Assembly (NCBI RefSeq): GCF_000826185.2
Contig: NZ_LN648873.1
Location: 205,282-269,281, forward strand
Direction: 5' to 3'
Source: Microbacterium gorillae
Lineage (GTDB): Bacteria > Actinomycetota > Actinomycetes > Actinomycetales > Microbacteriaceae
Length of the DNA stretch: 64,000 nt
Made by a program: the position numbers and the translations under genes. The notes under the pieces are model-generated. The model saw only the letters and a list, made by a program, of their open reading frames with translations. It ran no database searches and was not told the origin of the DNA. This document shows, piece after piece, positions 1 to 9,387 of this stretch. The stretch's first letter is position 1. Every line of letters starts with the position of its first letter.

Positions 1-558
1 GGCGGCGTCGCGTACCTGCTGAAGACCGACCACAACCTGGACCTGCCTCGCAAGCTGCAGATCGAGTTCTCCGGCGTCGTGCAGACCAAGACCGACGGTG
101 AGGGTGGCGAGATCACCTCCGACGAGATCTGGAACACGTTCTCCGATGAGTACCTGCCGGCTGCGGACACCGAGGGCAAGTGGGGCCGCTTCGAGCTGCT
201 GAGCACCCGGACCGCCAGCGACATGACGGGCGACGTCATCCTCGAGGTCACCATGCGTGACGGCGACGAGCGCGTCGAGCAGCGTGGCGTCGGCAACGGT
301 CCGGTCGCGGCGTTCCTGAACATCGCCAGCGAGCACGGCTTCGACATCACGCTGTACGACTACGTCGAGCACGCCATGAGCGCCGGCGGCGACGCGCAGG
401 CCGCGGCCTACATCGAGCTCGAGGTGGACGGCGACCGCCTCTGGGGCGTCGGCATCGACAACGACATCTCGACGGCGTCGCTGAAGGCGATCGTCTCGGC
501 GGTCAACCGTTCGATCCGCACGCGCCGTCAGGCCGAGGCGGACGCCGTCCTGGTCTGA
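1..558 (+). CDS. leuA: 2-isopropylmalate synthase, C-terminal part (5' end outside window)
   Basis: The frame is open from base 1 and gives 185 residues. It is the end of the enzyme that condenses acetyl-CoA with 2-oxoisovalerate in the first step of leucine synthesis. The first 25 or so residues (AYLLKTDHNLDLPRKLQIEF) match the linker that precedes the regulatory domain in actinobacterial LeuA. The rest is the LeuA allosteric domain that binds leucine, including the GNGPVAAF motif near residues 98-105. The catalytic TIM barrel lies upstream of the window. The gene faces a convergent membrane protein gene, with a large palindrome between the two ends. Confidence 0.93.
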   Translation, partial: GGVAYLLKTDHNLDLPRKLQIEFSGVVQTKTDGEGGEITSDEIWNTFSDEYLPAADTEGKWGRFELLSTRTASDMTGDVILEVTMRDGDERVEQRGVGNGPVAAFLNIASEHGFDITLYDYVEHAMSAGGDAQAAAYIELEVDGDRLWGVGIDNDISTASLKAIVSAVNRSIRTRRQAEADAVLV

Positions 559-570
559 CCCTTCTCTACT

Positions 571-643
571 CCGCGAAACACCCAGGCACGTCCGAAACAC
601 CGCGAAATGCGGGGAGTCTCGGACGTGCCTGGGTGTTTCGCGG
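571..643. repeat. Long palindrome between convergent genes (copy 1)
   Basis: Two 28-nt arms (571-598 and 616-643) are reverse complements with one mismatch. The centre adds a second short stem, ccgc/gcgg, around gaaat. The element fills the whole gap between the convergent leuA and TRIC genes. A second copy with the same arm sequence lies at 23738-23810, also between convergent genes, so this is a dispersed element and not only a local terminator. Bidirectional termination is the likely effect. Confidence 0.85.
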
Positions 644-644
644 G

Positions 645-1331
645 TCAGGGCTTGACGATCGGGATGACGCCGGTCTCGGCGGCGACCTTGCGGCGATGCA
701 GCTCCCGCTGCTCCGGGAGGGACAGGTCGAACACGACGGCCAGGACGCGAATGACGGCCGTGACCACGATGCCGATGATCGCGGCCGGCACGATCCCCAC
801 GCCGAGTTTCACGCTCACCGCGAGCACCGAGCACCCGCCGATCGCGGCGACCGCGTAGAGCGACCCGACGTGCATGATCGCGACCGGCAGGCCCATGATC
901 ACGTCACGCAGGATGGACCCTCCGACAGCCGCGGCCGTGCCGATGAAGATCGCCGGGATGACCGGGACACCGAGGACCAGAGCCTTCGCGGTGCCGAACG
1001 CGCCGAACATGCCGATCGCAACGGCGTCGAGCACCACCACGAGCGCGTTCACCCGCCGCAGCAGGCTGGAGATCAGCATGCCCAGCAGGGCCGCGCCGGC
1101 TGCCGCGATGAGATACCAGTTGGACTGCAGCGTCGCCGGCGGCACACCGAGGAGCAGGTCGCGGATGAGACCGCCGCCCATGCCGATCAGAATGCCGATG
1201 ATCGCGACGCCGAGCGGGTCGAGGCGGCGCTGACCCTGGAACCCGGCCGCGAACATCGCGCCCTGGAGTCCGCCCAGGCCCACAGCCGTCAGATCGGCCC
1301 ACAGCGGGATGATGAGCACATCGGAGTTCAC
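645..1331 (-). CDS. Trimeric intracellular cation channel (TRIC/UPF0126) membrane protein
   Basis: 228 residues with about seven hydrophobic helices. It is built as two homologous three-helix repeats, each carrying a glycine-rich kink motif: GMGGGLIRDLLLG in the first and AVGGSILRDVIMG in the second. This is the pattern of the bacterial TRIC (YadS/YicG-like) family, which forms homotrimeric cation channels in the cytoplasmic membrane. The GTG at 1331 (VNSDVLIIPLW) was chosen because the hydrophobic region starts directly after it. A longer frame upstream runs antisense through the neighbouring RNase gene. The start lies 57 nt from the start of the divergent RNB gene, so the promoters share that gap. 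Confidence 0.85.
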   Translation of the reverse strand: MNSDVLIIPLWADLTAVGLGGLQGAMFAAGFQGQRRLDPLGVAIIGILIGMGGGLIRDLLLGVPPATLQSNWYLIAAAGAALLGMLISSLLRRVNALVVVLDAVAIGMFGAFGTAKALVLGVPVIPAIFIGTAAAVGGSILRDVIMGLPVAIMHVGSLYAVAAIGGCSVLAVSVKLGVGIVPAAIIGIVVTAVIRVLAVVFDLSLPEQRELHRRKVAAETGVIPIVKP

Positions 1332-1388
1332 CCGTCCATTCTGGCGTGCCCCGGACAGACCGGTGGTCCGCGGGCTACGTTTGACGGC

Positions 1389-2879
1389 ATGCCGATGCGT
1401 TACACCCGACTGAGCCAGTCCTCCGAGTGGATCGAGCAGAACCTGCGAGCGGTCCGCGAAGCCGTCGGGGTGACCGCCGACTTCCCACCGGAGGTCACCG
1501 CGGAGGCCGAGAGCGCAGCGCGCTCGGTCGTCCTGCCCGATGAGGACGGCACGAACATCCCGTTCGTCACGATCGACCCGGCGGGTTCTCGTGACCTGGA
1601 TCAGGCCCTCGCCATCGCGCACGAGGGTTCCGGGTTCGTCGTGCACTACGCGATCGCGGACCTGCCCGCCGTGGTACCCGCGGGCGGGGCGGTCGACCGG
1701 GAAGCCCGCGAGCGTGGACAGACGCTGTACGCCCCCGACGAGACGATTCCGCTGCACCCCCGCGTGCTGAGCGAGGACGCCGCCAGTCTGCTGCCGGACG
1801 TGGAACGCGGCGCCTACGTCTGGCGCATGGTGCTCGACGCGTCCGGAGCGGTCACCGAGACCACCCTGCGCCGAATGCGCGTACGCTCACGCGAGCAACT
1901 GAGCTATGTGGAAGCGCAGGAGCGCATCGAGCAGGGCGACCCCGCGCTGGTGCCGCTACGGGAGGTCGGGCGACTGCGCATCAGCCAGGAAGCCGGCCGT
2001 CAGGGGGCATCCCTCGGGCTGCCGGACGAGGAGGTCGTCCTGCGCGGGGGCCGCTGGCACATCACACGGCGCAGCATGCTGCCGGTGGAGGAATGGAATG
2101 CGCAGATCTCGCTGATGACCGGGATGGCGGCGGCGCGTCTTCAGCTCGATGCGGGTGTCGGAGTCCTGCGGACGATGCCGCGGCCGTCGGCGGAGGACAT
2201 GGCGGAGTTCCGCAAGCAGTCCACGGCGCTCGGTGTGGATTGGCTCCCGGACGAGGACTACGGTGCCTACCTGCGCCGCCTGCCGCGCGAATCCCCGGTG
2301 ACCCTGGCGATCCTGAATGCCGCGCGTCGGCTGTTCCGCGGCGCCGGGTACGTGGTTCTGAACGGCACCCGACCCGATGATGAGGTGACGCAGGCTGCGA
2401 TCGGCGCACCGTACGCCCACACCACCGCACCGCTGCGTCGACTCGTGGATCGATACGTCCTCGCACACTGCGAAGCCATCGCCAACGGTCGTCCGGTCCC
2501 GGATTGGGCCACCGCGGGCCTGGAGGGCCTGCCCGAGATCATGCAGGAGTCCGGCTCGCGGGCGGGTCGCGTGGAACGAGAGTCCCTGGCGGTGGTCACC
2601 GCAGCGGTGATGGACAAGCGGGTGGGCTCGGAATTCGACGCCATCGTGCTGGAGCGCCGGAACGAGCGGGCGCGCGTGGAACTGGTCGACCCGCCGGTGG
2701 AGGCGGACGCCTTCGTGCGTGGCGAACCCGGCGCGCACGTCCGCGTCCGGCTGACCGGTGTGGACCTCGACGAACGCACGGTGACGTTCGAGGCGGCGGA
2801 CCCCTCGCAGGCGACGCAGCCCGCCGCTCCGGCGAAGGACGGTGCGAGCGGCGGTGGGTCAGACCCCGGCCAGAAGTGA
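1389..2879 (+). CDS. RNB-domain (RNase II/R family) exoribonuclease
   Basis: 496 residues, a 3'-5' exoribonuclease of the RNase II/R type by its RNB core. The metal-binding segment reads VTIDPAGSRDLDQAL, with the acidic positions of the family except that the usual final Asp pair reads D-Q. A second signature, HTTAPLRRLVDRYV, corresponds to the family's TSPIRRYxDLxVHR. The protein is shorter than RNase R (about 800 residues) and lacks recognisable N-terminal cold-shock domains, which fits the compact actinobacterial members. The start is the ATG at 1389; no clear Shine-Dalgarno sequence precedes it. The 3' end overlaps the convergent hydrolase gene by 21 nt. Confidence 0.87.
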   Translation: MPMRYTRLSQSSEWIEQNLRAVREAVGVTADFPPEVTAEAESAARSVVLPDEDGTNIPFVTIDPAGSRDLDQALAIAHEGSGFVVHYAIADLPAVVPAGGAVDREARERGQTLYAPDETIPLHPRVLSEDAASLLPDVERGAYVWRMVLDASGAVTETTLRRMRVRSREQLSYVEAQERIEQGDPALVPLREVGRLRISQEAGRQGASLGLPDEEVVLRGGRWHITRRSMLPVEEWNAQISLMTGMAAARLQLDAGVGVLRTMPRPSAEDMAEFRKQSTALGVDWLPDEDYGAYLRRLPRESPVTLAILNAARRLFRGAGYVVLNGTRPDDEVTQAAIGAPYAHTTAPLRRLVDRYVLAHCEAIANGRPVPDWATAGLEGLPEIMQESGSRAGRVERESLAVVTAAVMDKRVGSEFDAIVLERRNERARVELVDPPVEADAFVRGEPGAHVRVRLTGVDLDERTVTFEAADPSQATQPAAPAKDGASGGGSDPGQK

Positions 2880-3554
2880 CGCCCCGACCTCATCGATCGC
2901 CTCGGCCAGCTGATCCGGGGAGCTGATCATCGGCCAGTGTCCGGTGTCGATGTCGATGAGATCCACTGAGGTGGCGGCGGAGAGCTCCGGAACCTCGCCG
3001 GAGGCGATCCACTCCTCGCCGTCGTGGACGGAGAACTCCGGGCAGATCACCGTCACCGGCACGGTGCGACGCGCGGCATCGGTGTAGCGGACCGCGCCGA
3101 GCGCGACACCGCGCGAGACGGGACGGACCGAGATCGCGAGGTCGTCCAGTTCCTGCGGCGACAGATCTGCGGTGTCCGGCCCCGCGAACGGTTCCCAGCC
3201 GGGAAAGTGCATGCCGTCCTCGTGAACGGGGAAGAACGCGGCGTAGGACTCGCCGTCCGATCGCGGCATGCCGCCGATGAGAACGACCCCGGCCACGCTC
3301 TCAGCGCGCCGGTCGGCCGCCAGCCAGGCCAGGGTCGCGGCGGCGGAGTGACCCACCACGAGCGGCCGGTCGGCCGCGTCGACGGCCGTGATGACCGCGC
3401 TGAGCTGGTCGTCCAGCCGGACCCGGCGCGCGTCGTCGTCCGCCCCGGGCAGTCGCACCGTCGTGGCCCGATGCCCACGGCGGTTGAGGGCGGCGGCGGT
3501 GCGCGCCCAGACGGTATGCGGAAGCCAGAGCCCCGCGATGAGGATGATGTCCAT
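2859..3554 (-). CDS. Alpha/beta hydrolase family protein
   Basis: 231 residues with a single-domain alpha/beta hydrolase fold. The nucleophile elbow is [12 protein letters not shown] (Ser about residue 69). The probable catalytic His is in [17 protein letters not shown] near the C terminus, a form common in small Microbacteriaceae hydrolases. No signal peptide is present, so it is cytoplasmic. The substrate cannot be deduced. It faces recO divergently across about 150 nt. Confidence 0.8.
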   Translation of the reverse strand: MDIILIAGLWLPHTVWARTAAALNRRGHRATTVRLPGADDDARRVRLDDQLSAVITAVDAADRPLVVGHSAAATLAWLAADRRAESVAGVVLIGGMPRSDGESYAAFFPVHEDGMHFPGWEPFAGPDTADLSPQELDDLAISVRPVSRGVALGAVRYTDAARRTVPVTVICPEFSVHDGEEWIASGEVPELSAATSVDLIDIDTGHWPMISSPDQLAEAIDEVGASLLAGV

Positions 3555-3700
3555 GTGTCGACGCTAGGTGGGGCCACGGACACCGCGGCGCGTGCTCCGC
3601 AGTGCCGGTCGGATTCCGCCGTGTCGAGCGCGGGTATTGCGCACGCGAGCCACCCGGTGCGCCGAGCGACGTTGTCCGTGGCACGGCGGATAATGGATCG

Positions 3701-4426
3701 GTGCCCACCTATCGAGACGAAGCGGTGGTCCTGCGCACCCACAAGCTGGGCGAGGCGGACCGCATCGTCACAATGCTCAGTCGGCGCAACGGCAAGATCC
3801 GGGCGGTCGCGAAGGGTGTCCGACGGACCTCGTCCCGCTTCGGCGCGCGGTTGGAGCCGTTCATGGTCGCCGACGTGCAGCTGCACATCGGCCGCTCGCT
3901 GGACATCATCCAGCAGGCCGAGTCGCTCGGCGCGTACGGCGCCGACATCGCGATCCACTACGACCGCTTCACCGCGGCCAGCGCGATGGTGGAGACCGCG
4001 GACCGGCTGAGCGACGCCGAGGCCACCCCGCAGCAGTACCTGCTGCTCGTCGGGGGACTGCGCTCCCTGTCCCGCGGTGAGCACCAGCCGCGCGCGACGA
4101 TGGATTCGTACCTGTTGCGCGTGATGGCGATGTCCGGCTGGTCGCCGGCCCTCGACGCCTGCGCGCGCTGCGGCGCTCCGGGCCCGCACGACTCCTTCGT
4201 GGCGCAGGCGGGTGGCATGGTGTGCCGCGGGTGCGCGCCGGCGGGCGCCGCTCGGGTCACGCCCACGACCGTCGCCGTGCTCGCCGCCCTGATGCGCGGC
4301 GACTGGGACCTCGTGGATGCCGCCGAGCAGCGCGACATCGGCGCCGCGTCCGGGCTCATCGCCGCCTACACTCAATGGCATATCGAGCGGGGCATCCGCT
4401 CCCTGGCCCACGTGGAGACCGTGTGA
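3701..4426 (+). CDS. recO: DNA repair protein RecO
   Basis: 241 residues, mediator of RecA loading in the RecFOR recombination pathway. It has the N-terminal OB-fold signature [20 protein letters not shown] and, near residues 150-177, two zinc-binding pairs (CARCG and CRGC). The GTG at 3701 gives the standard family N terminus; an open frame continues 33 codons upstream but encodes nothing like RecO. The stop overlaps the GTG of uppS by 4 nt (GTGA), so the two are translationally coupled, as in many actinobacteria. Confidence 0.93.
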   Translation: MPTYRDEAVVLRTHKLGEADRIVTMLSRRNGKIRAVAKGVRRTSSRFGARLEPFMVADVQLHIGRSLDIIQQAESLGAYGADIAIHYDRFTAASAMVETADRLSDAEATPQQYLLLVGGLRSLSRGEHQPRATMDSYLLRVMAMSGWSPALDACARCGAPGPHDSFVAQAGGMVCRGCAPAGAARVTPTTVAVLAALMRGDWDLVDAAEQRDIGAASGLIAAYTQWHIERGIRSLAHVETV

Positions 4427-5235
4427 CCCCGAAACCCTTCACCCACCGTGACGCCGAGCCGTTCCGCCCGGTCGACTGGACGGGGGAGTACCCGCCCGCG
4501 TACGCCCGCGGCACGGTGCCGAAGCACGTGGCGATCGTCATGGACGGCAACGGTCGTTGGGCGAACCGCCGGGGGCTGAGCCGTATCGAAGGTCACAAGG
4601 CGGGGGAAGCGTCTCTGTTGGACGTGGTCGCCGGAGCCCTGCAGGCGGGGGTGACGCACCTGTCGGTGTACGCGTTCTCCACCGAGAACTGGACGCGCTC
4701 GCCGGATGAAGTCCGCTTCCTGATGGGCTTCAACCGAGACGTGCTGCATCGCCGCCGAGACCAGCTCAACGAGTGGGGCGTCCGGGTCCGGTGGGCCGGA
4801 CGCAAGCCGCGCCTATGGGGATCGGTGATCAAGGAGCTGCAGTACGCCGAGCAACTGACGGCCGGCAACGATCGTTTGACGCTGACGATGTGCGTGAACT
4901 ACGGCGGCCGGGTCGAGATCGCCGACGCGGTGCGGGGCATCGCGGATGACGTCGCGGCCGGTCGGCTGCGGCCGTCCGCGGTATCCGAGAAGCTCATCGC
5001 CAAGCGCCTCTACCAGCCGGACATGCCGGACGTGGACCTGTTCGTCCGCTCGTCGGGGGAGCAGCGCACCTCCAACTTCCTGCTCTGGCAGTCCGCGTAC
5101 GCCGAGATGGTGTTCCTGAACACCCTGTGGCCGGATTTCACGCGCCGGGACCTCTGGCACGCGATCGACCTCTACACCGGTCGCGAGCGGCGCTTCGGCG
5201 GAGCGGTGGACACCCCCGACGCGGTGGCGGGCTGA
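4423..5235 (+). CDS. uppS: Isoprenyl transferase (cis-prenyl diphosphate synthase)
   Basis: 270 residues. The enzyme elongates prenyl diphosphate with isopentenyl diphosphate to make the lipid carrier for cell-wall synthesis. The catalytic motif [13 protein letters not shown] is present (Asp in MDGNGR). [10 protein letters not shown] follows, and [19 protein letters not shown] is the C-terminal family signature. The GTG at 4423 overlaps the recO stop. Whether the product is C50 decaprenyl or C55 cannot be told from the sequence. Confidence 0.93.
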   Translation: MTPKPFTHRDAEPFRPVDWTGEYPPAYARGTVPKHVAIVMDGNGRWANRRGLSRIEGHKAGEASLLDVVAGALQAGVTHLSVYAFSTENWTRSPDEVRFLMGFNRDVLHRRRDQLNEWGVRVRWAGRKPRLWGSVIKELQYAEQLTAGNDRLTLTMCVNYGGRVEIADAVRGIADDVAAGRLRPSAVSEKLIAKRLYQPDMPDVDLFVRSSGEQRTSNFLLWQSAYAEMVFLNTLWPDFTRRDLWHAIDLYTGRERRFGGAVDTPDAVAG

Positions 5236-5236
5236 G

Positions 5237-5749
5237 ATGACAGCCGTGCAGGTGCGCTGGGCCGAGCAGTCGGACGCGCACGCCGTCGCGGGCGTTCACA
5301 TCGACAGCTGGCGCGTCGCGTACCGCGGACTCATCGCCGATGAGGTCCTCGACGGGCTGGATCTCACACAGCGCACACAGCGCTGGTCGGCGTTGATCGG
5401 TTCCTCAGAGCACGGTCTGCGCGTCGCGGAGCTGGACGGGCGGATCGTGGGCTGGGCGAGTTTCGGTCGCGGACGTGACGAGGGCCTGGAGGACCGCGGC
5501 GAGCTGAGTGGTCTCTATGCCGCTCCGGACGCGTGGGGCCACGGGGTCGGGCATGCACTCATCACCCGTGTCGAGGACGACCTGCGCGCGGACGGGTTCA
5601 GCTCCGCGTATCTCTGGGTCCTGGACGGCAATGAGCGTGCGATCGGCTTCTACGAGCGCCACGGCTGGCACGGCGACGGCACCGTGAAGATCGGCGCGGC
5701 GGGCGGGGCGAGCGACCTGCGCGAGCTGCGGCACGTCCGCACACTCTGA
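5237..5749 (+). CDS. GNAT family N-acetyltransferase
   Basis: 170 residues with one GNAT fold. The acetyl-CoA pyrophosphate loop is seen at AAPDAWGHGVGHALI, and the C-terminal NERAIGFYERHGW is the usual motif B segment. The ATG lies one base after the uppS stop, so it is the third gene of the recO-uppS unit. The acceptor substrate is unknown; this subgroup acetylates small amines, amino acids or protein N termini. Confidence 0.87.
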   Translation: MTAVQVRWAEQSDAHAVAGVHIDSWRVAYRGLIADEVLDGLDLTQRTQRWSALIGSSEHGLRVAELDGRIVGWASFGRGRDEGLEDRGELSGLYAAPDAWGHGVGHALITRVEDDLRADGFSSAYLWVLDGNERAIGFYERHGWHGDGTVKIGAAGGASDLRELRHVRTL

Positions 5750-5811
5750 ACGTCGCGGTCACTTCCGGCACATTCCTGCGCGCACGACTGCCGCGGGCGG
5801 GAGCATCCGCG

Positions 5812-6903
5812 TCAGAAGAGTTCGGCGTCCGTGAGCAGGTACTCGCGCTGCAGCGACGTGCCGAAGGGCTTGAGTTTCAGGCAGGACTCGTCCGTGGTGC
5901 ACCGAGAGACGCTGTCCTTGGCGGAGTAGGTCCGGAATGCATCGATCTTGATGCGGAGGTCTTCGCCGGACACGTTCGCCGCGAGCGACCGTCCCGGGTA
6001 GCCGACCGCGTAGCGCACCTTGCTCTCCGGGAATCCCATCTCCGTCCAGGCGGTGCGCAGCAGGGATCCGACGGCACCGTGATCCGGATGATCGGGACGC
6101 CGGGGGTCGTCACCGACGTGCCAGTGCGATTCCAGCGGGACCATGCCGATCAGCGTCTGCGGGTCGTAGGCACGGATGAGTTCCTGCACGCTGGTGACGA
6201 GCTCCTCCCGCGTCACCGGGCGATCCGTGTCCAGCTGACGGGCCTCGGTGATGTCGCCGTCCAGCAGCCGCATGATCGTCGCGTGACCGGTGGAATCAAA
6301 ACCGTTCGCGTCGATGTCGCCGTCGGGCAGGCGCATCAGGACGACCGTGATGCGCGGATCGCCCTGGGGGCTGACCGTGGTCAGGTGCAGCCCGGTGCGC
6401 AGATCGACGTCGCGCACGTCCCACCGGGCGTCCACCGGGGCCCCGCGCATGATGTTGTAGGCGCGCATCAGGCCCTCTTCGCGGTCCTTGACGTAGCCGA
6501 AACCTTTGCCGGCATCCCCGGCCGTGACGAAGACGGTGCGAACGCACCCGCCGTCGCGTTCGGCCTTCATCAGGGTGGGATTGGCGAAGAGCAGATCATC
6601 GTCGTAGTGCGCCATGACCGACATCGTGGTCGGGCCGTCGCACGGCAGTGCGGCCGGTGACACGGGCGGTGTGGTCGGTGCCGACGGGCTGTGCGGTGAC
6701 GGCGGAGCGCTCGGGGTCGTGTGCGCGGGTACCGGCGTGAGCGTGGGGCGTGGTGTGGCCCCGGCTGCGAACAGTCCACCGCCGCCGAGCAGATGGCGGA
6801 CGCCGATCGCCCCGCCGACCGCGATCAACGCCAGGACGACGCAGACGGCCACGACCACGCCGACCGGCGTGCGCTTCCATTTCGCTTGCGCGTGTCTCGC
6901 CAC
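5812..6903 (-). CDS. Membrane-anchored PIG-L family N-acetylglucosaminyl deacetylase-like protein
   Basis: 363 residues. An N-terminal hydrophobic anchor (about residues 14-34) is followed by a low-complexity Thr/Pro/Ser spacer to about residue 90. The PIG-L domain then begins with the zinc motif AHYDDDLLF, and the partner histidines lie in RPDHPDHGAVG. The family removes N-acetyl groups from sugar conjugates; here the catalytic domain is predicted outside the membrane. The GTG at 6903 was chosen because a good Shine-Dalgarno (AAAGGA) lies about 8 nt upstream; an ATG 23 codons further upstream adds nothing family-like. Confidence 0.84.
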   Translation of the reverse strand: MARHAQAKWKRTPVGVVVAVCVVLALIAVGGAIGVRHLLGGGGLFAAGATPRPTLTPVPAHTTPSAPPSPHSPSAPTTPPVSPAALPCDGPTTMSVMAHYDDDLLFANPTLMKAERDGGCVRTVFVTAGDAGKGFGYVKDREEGLMRAYNIMRGAPVDARWDVRDVDLRTGLHLTTVSPQGDPRITVVLMRLPDGDIDANGFDSTGHATIMRLLDGDITEARQLDTDRPVTREELVTSVQELIRAYDPQTLIGMVPLESHWHVGDDPRRPDHPDHGAVGSLLRTAWTEMGFPESKVRYAVGYPGRSLAANVSGEDLRIKIDAFRTYSAKDSVSRCTTDESCLKLKPFGTSLQREYLLTDAELF

Positions 6904-7042
6904 CGCGCATCCTTTCCCCCAGAACGATCCCGCCGCATTCTCCCATGCCCGCGGTGCTGATTCCTGCGACAACGCCCCACGTCGCGGCTGATTTTCCCCG
7001 GCCGGTGTCGGTCAGAACCGCTTTCTCAGCCGGCGCGTGCGG

Positions 7043-7639
7043 TCACCGGGGCGTGGCATCGGCGCGGGCGGAGAGCCACGCCTCCAGCTCACGCGGGTGA
7101 CCGAAGCGCACGACAGCGAGGTCCGGGTGCGAGCGTCGCAGCTCCGGGATGTAGCGCTCGCGCCACTTCGCGTGCGTGCGCCCCTCCCACCGGAGCAGGT
7201 GGTTCTCGTCCACCAGGGCCCGCCAGAGCGGCCCCTCGCGATTCCCGGTCTGCGGCCAGATCTCCGCGCCGTCGAGGCGCCGGCGAAGGGTCCGTCGCCA
7301 GAGTCGGGCGCGGGCGATCCGGCGCGGATAATCCAGCCAGAGCAGCAGCTGCCCGCGGTCCGCAAGAAGATAGCCGGCGCCGTCCCCGAGATACTGCAGC
7401 TCACTGACCCACCGCTCGCTCGCCGCCACGCGCTCGACGTCGGCCGTGAAGGTGTCACGACGCGTCCATCCGGGGCCGTGGTACAGACTGTCCAGCTCGG
7501 TGTACGGCAGGTCCCACATCCGGGACACGGCGCGGCAGAGCGTCGACTTGCCAATGCCGGTGACGCCGCACACCAGGACGCGGTCGTGCGTCGGCAGCGG
7601 GTCGGTGGGGGAGAGCAGGGGCGCGGGGCCCGCGCTCAT
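7043..7639 (-). CDS. P-loop NTPase, adenylate-kinase/FlaR-like
   Basis: 198 residues. The Walker A loop GVTGIGKSTL is followed about 25 residues later by LDSLYHGPGWTRR, the substrate-binding segment of the 'topology modulation' (FlaR-like) small kinases. The Arg-rich lid IARARLWRRTLRRR fits this fold. The start ATG overlaps the stop of the upstream gpx gene by 4 nt (ATGA). The physiological substrate of these kinases is not established. Confidence 0.8.
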   Translation of the reverse strand: MSAGPAPLLSPTDPLPTHDRVLVCGVTGIGKSTLCRAVSRMWDLPYTELDSLYHGPGWTRRDTFTADVERVAASERWVSELQYLGDGAGYLLADRGQLLLWLDYPRRIARARLWRRTLRRRLDGAEIWPQTGNREGPLWRALVDENHLLRWEGRTHAKWRERYIPELRRSHPDLAVVRFGHPRELEAWLSARADATPR

Positions 7640-8136
7640 CGGGGCAGATTGGCCTCGATGACCGAGACGATCTCCTCGGCGTCGGGCTTGGTCTGCGGAC
7701 GGAACCGGTGCAGTTCGCCACCGGGCGTCAGGACGAACTTCTCGAAGTTCCACATGATCGGACCCTTGGTGCCCTCGACGTCCTTGGCCTTCTTCAGCGC
7801 CTTGTACAGGGGAGCGGCGCCGGAACCGTTGACCTTGATCTTGTCCAGGATCGGGAACGAGACGCCCCAGGTCGTCGAGCAGTAGTCCAGGATCTCGTCC
7901 ATGGAACCGGGTTCCTGGCCGAGGAACTGGTTGCACGGGAAGCCGAGCACGGTGAAGCCGCGCTCGGCGTAGGCCTTCTGCAGCTGCTCGAGCTGCTCGT
8001 ACTGCGGAGTCAGACCGCACTTGGAGGCGACGTTGACCACCAGCACCACATCGTCGGCGTACTCGGCGAGCGTGTGCTCACTCCCGTCCGCTCCGGCGAA
8101 GGGGATGGTGCGCAGGTCCGTGGTCGTCTCGCTCAT
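7636..8136 (-). CDS. gpx: Glutathione peroxidase-family thiol peroxidase
   Basis: 166 residues with a thioredoxin fold. The peroxidatic residue is Cys40 in VNVASKCGLTPQY (cysteine, not selenocysteine). The second signature is GFPCNQF (Cys68) and the third is MWNFEKF. In bacteria of this type, which generally lack glutathione, such enzymes usually take electrons from thioredoxin; that is family knowledge, not shown here. It is the first gene of a two-gene minus-strand unit with the P-loop kinase and is divergent from dusB. Confidence 0.92.
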   Translation of the reverse strand: MSETTTDLRTIPFAGADGSEHTLAEYADDVVLVVNVASKCGLTPQYEQLEQLQKAYAERGFTVLGFPCNQFLGQEPGSMDEILDYCSTTWGVSFPILDKIKVNGSGAAPLYKALKKAKDVEGTKGPIMWNFEKFVLTPGGELHRFRPQTKPDAEEIVSVIEANLPR

Positions 8137-8202
8137 GTGCCGAGCCTACTGCGGAGCGCGGGTCGTGGCGCCGGGTGTGGAGGGATCTGGAAGAATGGGG
8201 GA

Positions 8203-9387
8203 GTGAACACTCTTCTGGCTCCCACGGCCGCCCCGCAGACGGGTGCGTCCACCGCGCCGTTGCGGATCGGGCCGATCGAGCTGGATGCTCCGGTCGTGCT
8301 CGCTCCGATGGCGGGAATCACGAACACGGCCTTCCGCCGCCTGTGCCGCGAGTACGGTGCCGGGCTCTTCGTCTCGGAGATGATCACCTCGCGCGCGCTC
8401 GTCGAGCGCAATGAGGTGACGATGCGCCTCGTGACGCACCACCCGTCCGAGACGACGCGGTCGATCCAGCTCTACGGCGTGGACCCGAAGACCGTCGCCG
8501 AGGCCGTCCGGATCATCGTCGCGGAGGACCGCGCGGACCACATCGATCTGAACTTCGGCTGCCCCGTCCCCAAGGTCACCCGCAAGGGCGGTGGTTCCGC
8601 GTTGCCGTGGAAGCACAGCCTGTTCAACGAGATCGTCACCGGCGCCGTGCAGGCCGCCGAGCACCTGCCGCTCACGGTCAAGATGCGCAAGGGCATCGAC
8701 GAGAACCACCTCACCTACCTCGATGCCGGACGCATGGCCGAGGACGCGGGGGTCGCCGCCATGGCGCTGCACGGCCGCACTGCGAGCCAGTACTATTCCG
8801 GCCACGCGGACTGGTCCGCGATCGCGAAGCTCAAGGAAACGATCACCTCGGTTCCGGTGCTCGGCAACGGCGACATCTGGTCCGCCGATGATGCGGTGCG
8901 GATGATGGCGGAAACGGGTTGCGACGGCGTCGTCGTCGGTCGCGGTTGCCTGGGCCGCCCGTGGCTGTTCGGTGATCTCGCCGCCGCGCTCGGCCACCTG
9001 CCGACCACGCCGGTGGACGCCACGCTCGGCTTCGTCGCGGACGCGTTCCGGCGGCACGCCGAGCTGCTCGTCGAGTTCTTCGAGGACGAGGACCGTGGCT
9101 GCAAGGACATCCGCAAGCACGTCGCGTGGTACTTCAAGGGCTACCCGGTCGGGGGCGACACCCGCGCCGCGTTGGCCAAGGTGTCCACGCTCGCCGAGGT
9201 GGACGACCTGCTGGCCACGCTCGAGCTGGACGCACCGTATCCGGGTTCGGCGGCCGAGGGCCAGCGCGGTCGCGCAGGCTCCCCGAAGCGCACCGTCCTC
9301 CCGCAGGGGTGGCTGGACTCGCATGACATCGCCGCCGAGCACGCGTCCGAGATGACCGAGACCGAAGCGGACACCAGTGGCGGCTGA
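8203..9387 (+). CDS. dusB: tRNA-dihydrouridine synthase B
   Basis: 394 residues, an FMN-dependent TIM-barrel enzyme that reduces specific uridines in the tRNA D-loop. Evidence: the start of the barrel APVVLAPMAGITNTAFRR, the catalytic Cys in LNFGCPVPKVTRKGGGSAL, the FMN-binding VKMRKGID, and the phosphate-binding GVVVGRGCLGRPWLF. The GTG at 8203 is preceded by a GGGGGA stretch. Its end overlaps the next gene by 11 nt, forming dusB-dgt-dnaG. Confidence 0.93.
   Translation: MNTLLAPTAAPQTGASTAPLRIGPIELDAPVVLAPMAGITNTAFRRLCREYGAGLFVSEMITSRALVERNEVTMRLVTHHPSETTRSIQLYGVDPKTVAEAVRIIVAEDRADHIDLNFGCPVPKVTRKGGGSALPWKHSLFNEIVTGAVQAAEHLPLTVKMRKGIDENHLTYLDAGRMAEDAGVAAMALHGRTASQYYSGHADWSAIAKLKETITSVPVLGNGDIWSADDAVRMMAETGCDGVVVGRGCLGRPWLFGDLAAALGHLPTTPVDATLGFVADAFRRHAELLVEFFEDEDRGCKDIRKHVAWYFKGYPVGGDTRAALAKVSTLAEVDDLLATLELDAPYPGSAAEGQRGRAGSPKRTVLPQGWLDSHDIAAEHASEMTETEADTSGG

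Noticed and set aside
633..1388. A long plus-strand open frame in phase with the RNB gene upstream of its start
   Set aside because: It runs antisense through the TRIC gene and has the biased composition of a shadow frame; homology to RNase begins only at 1389.
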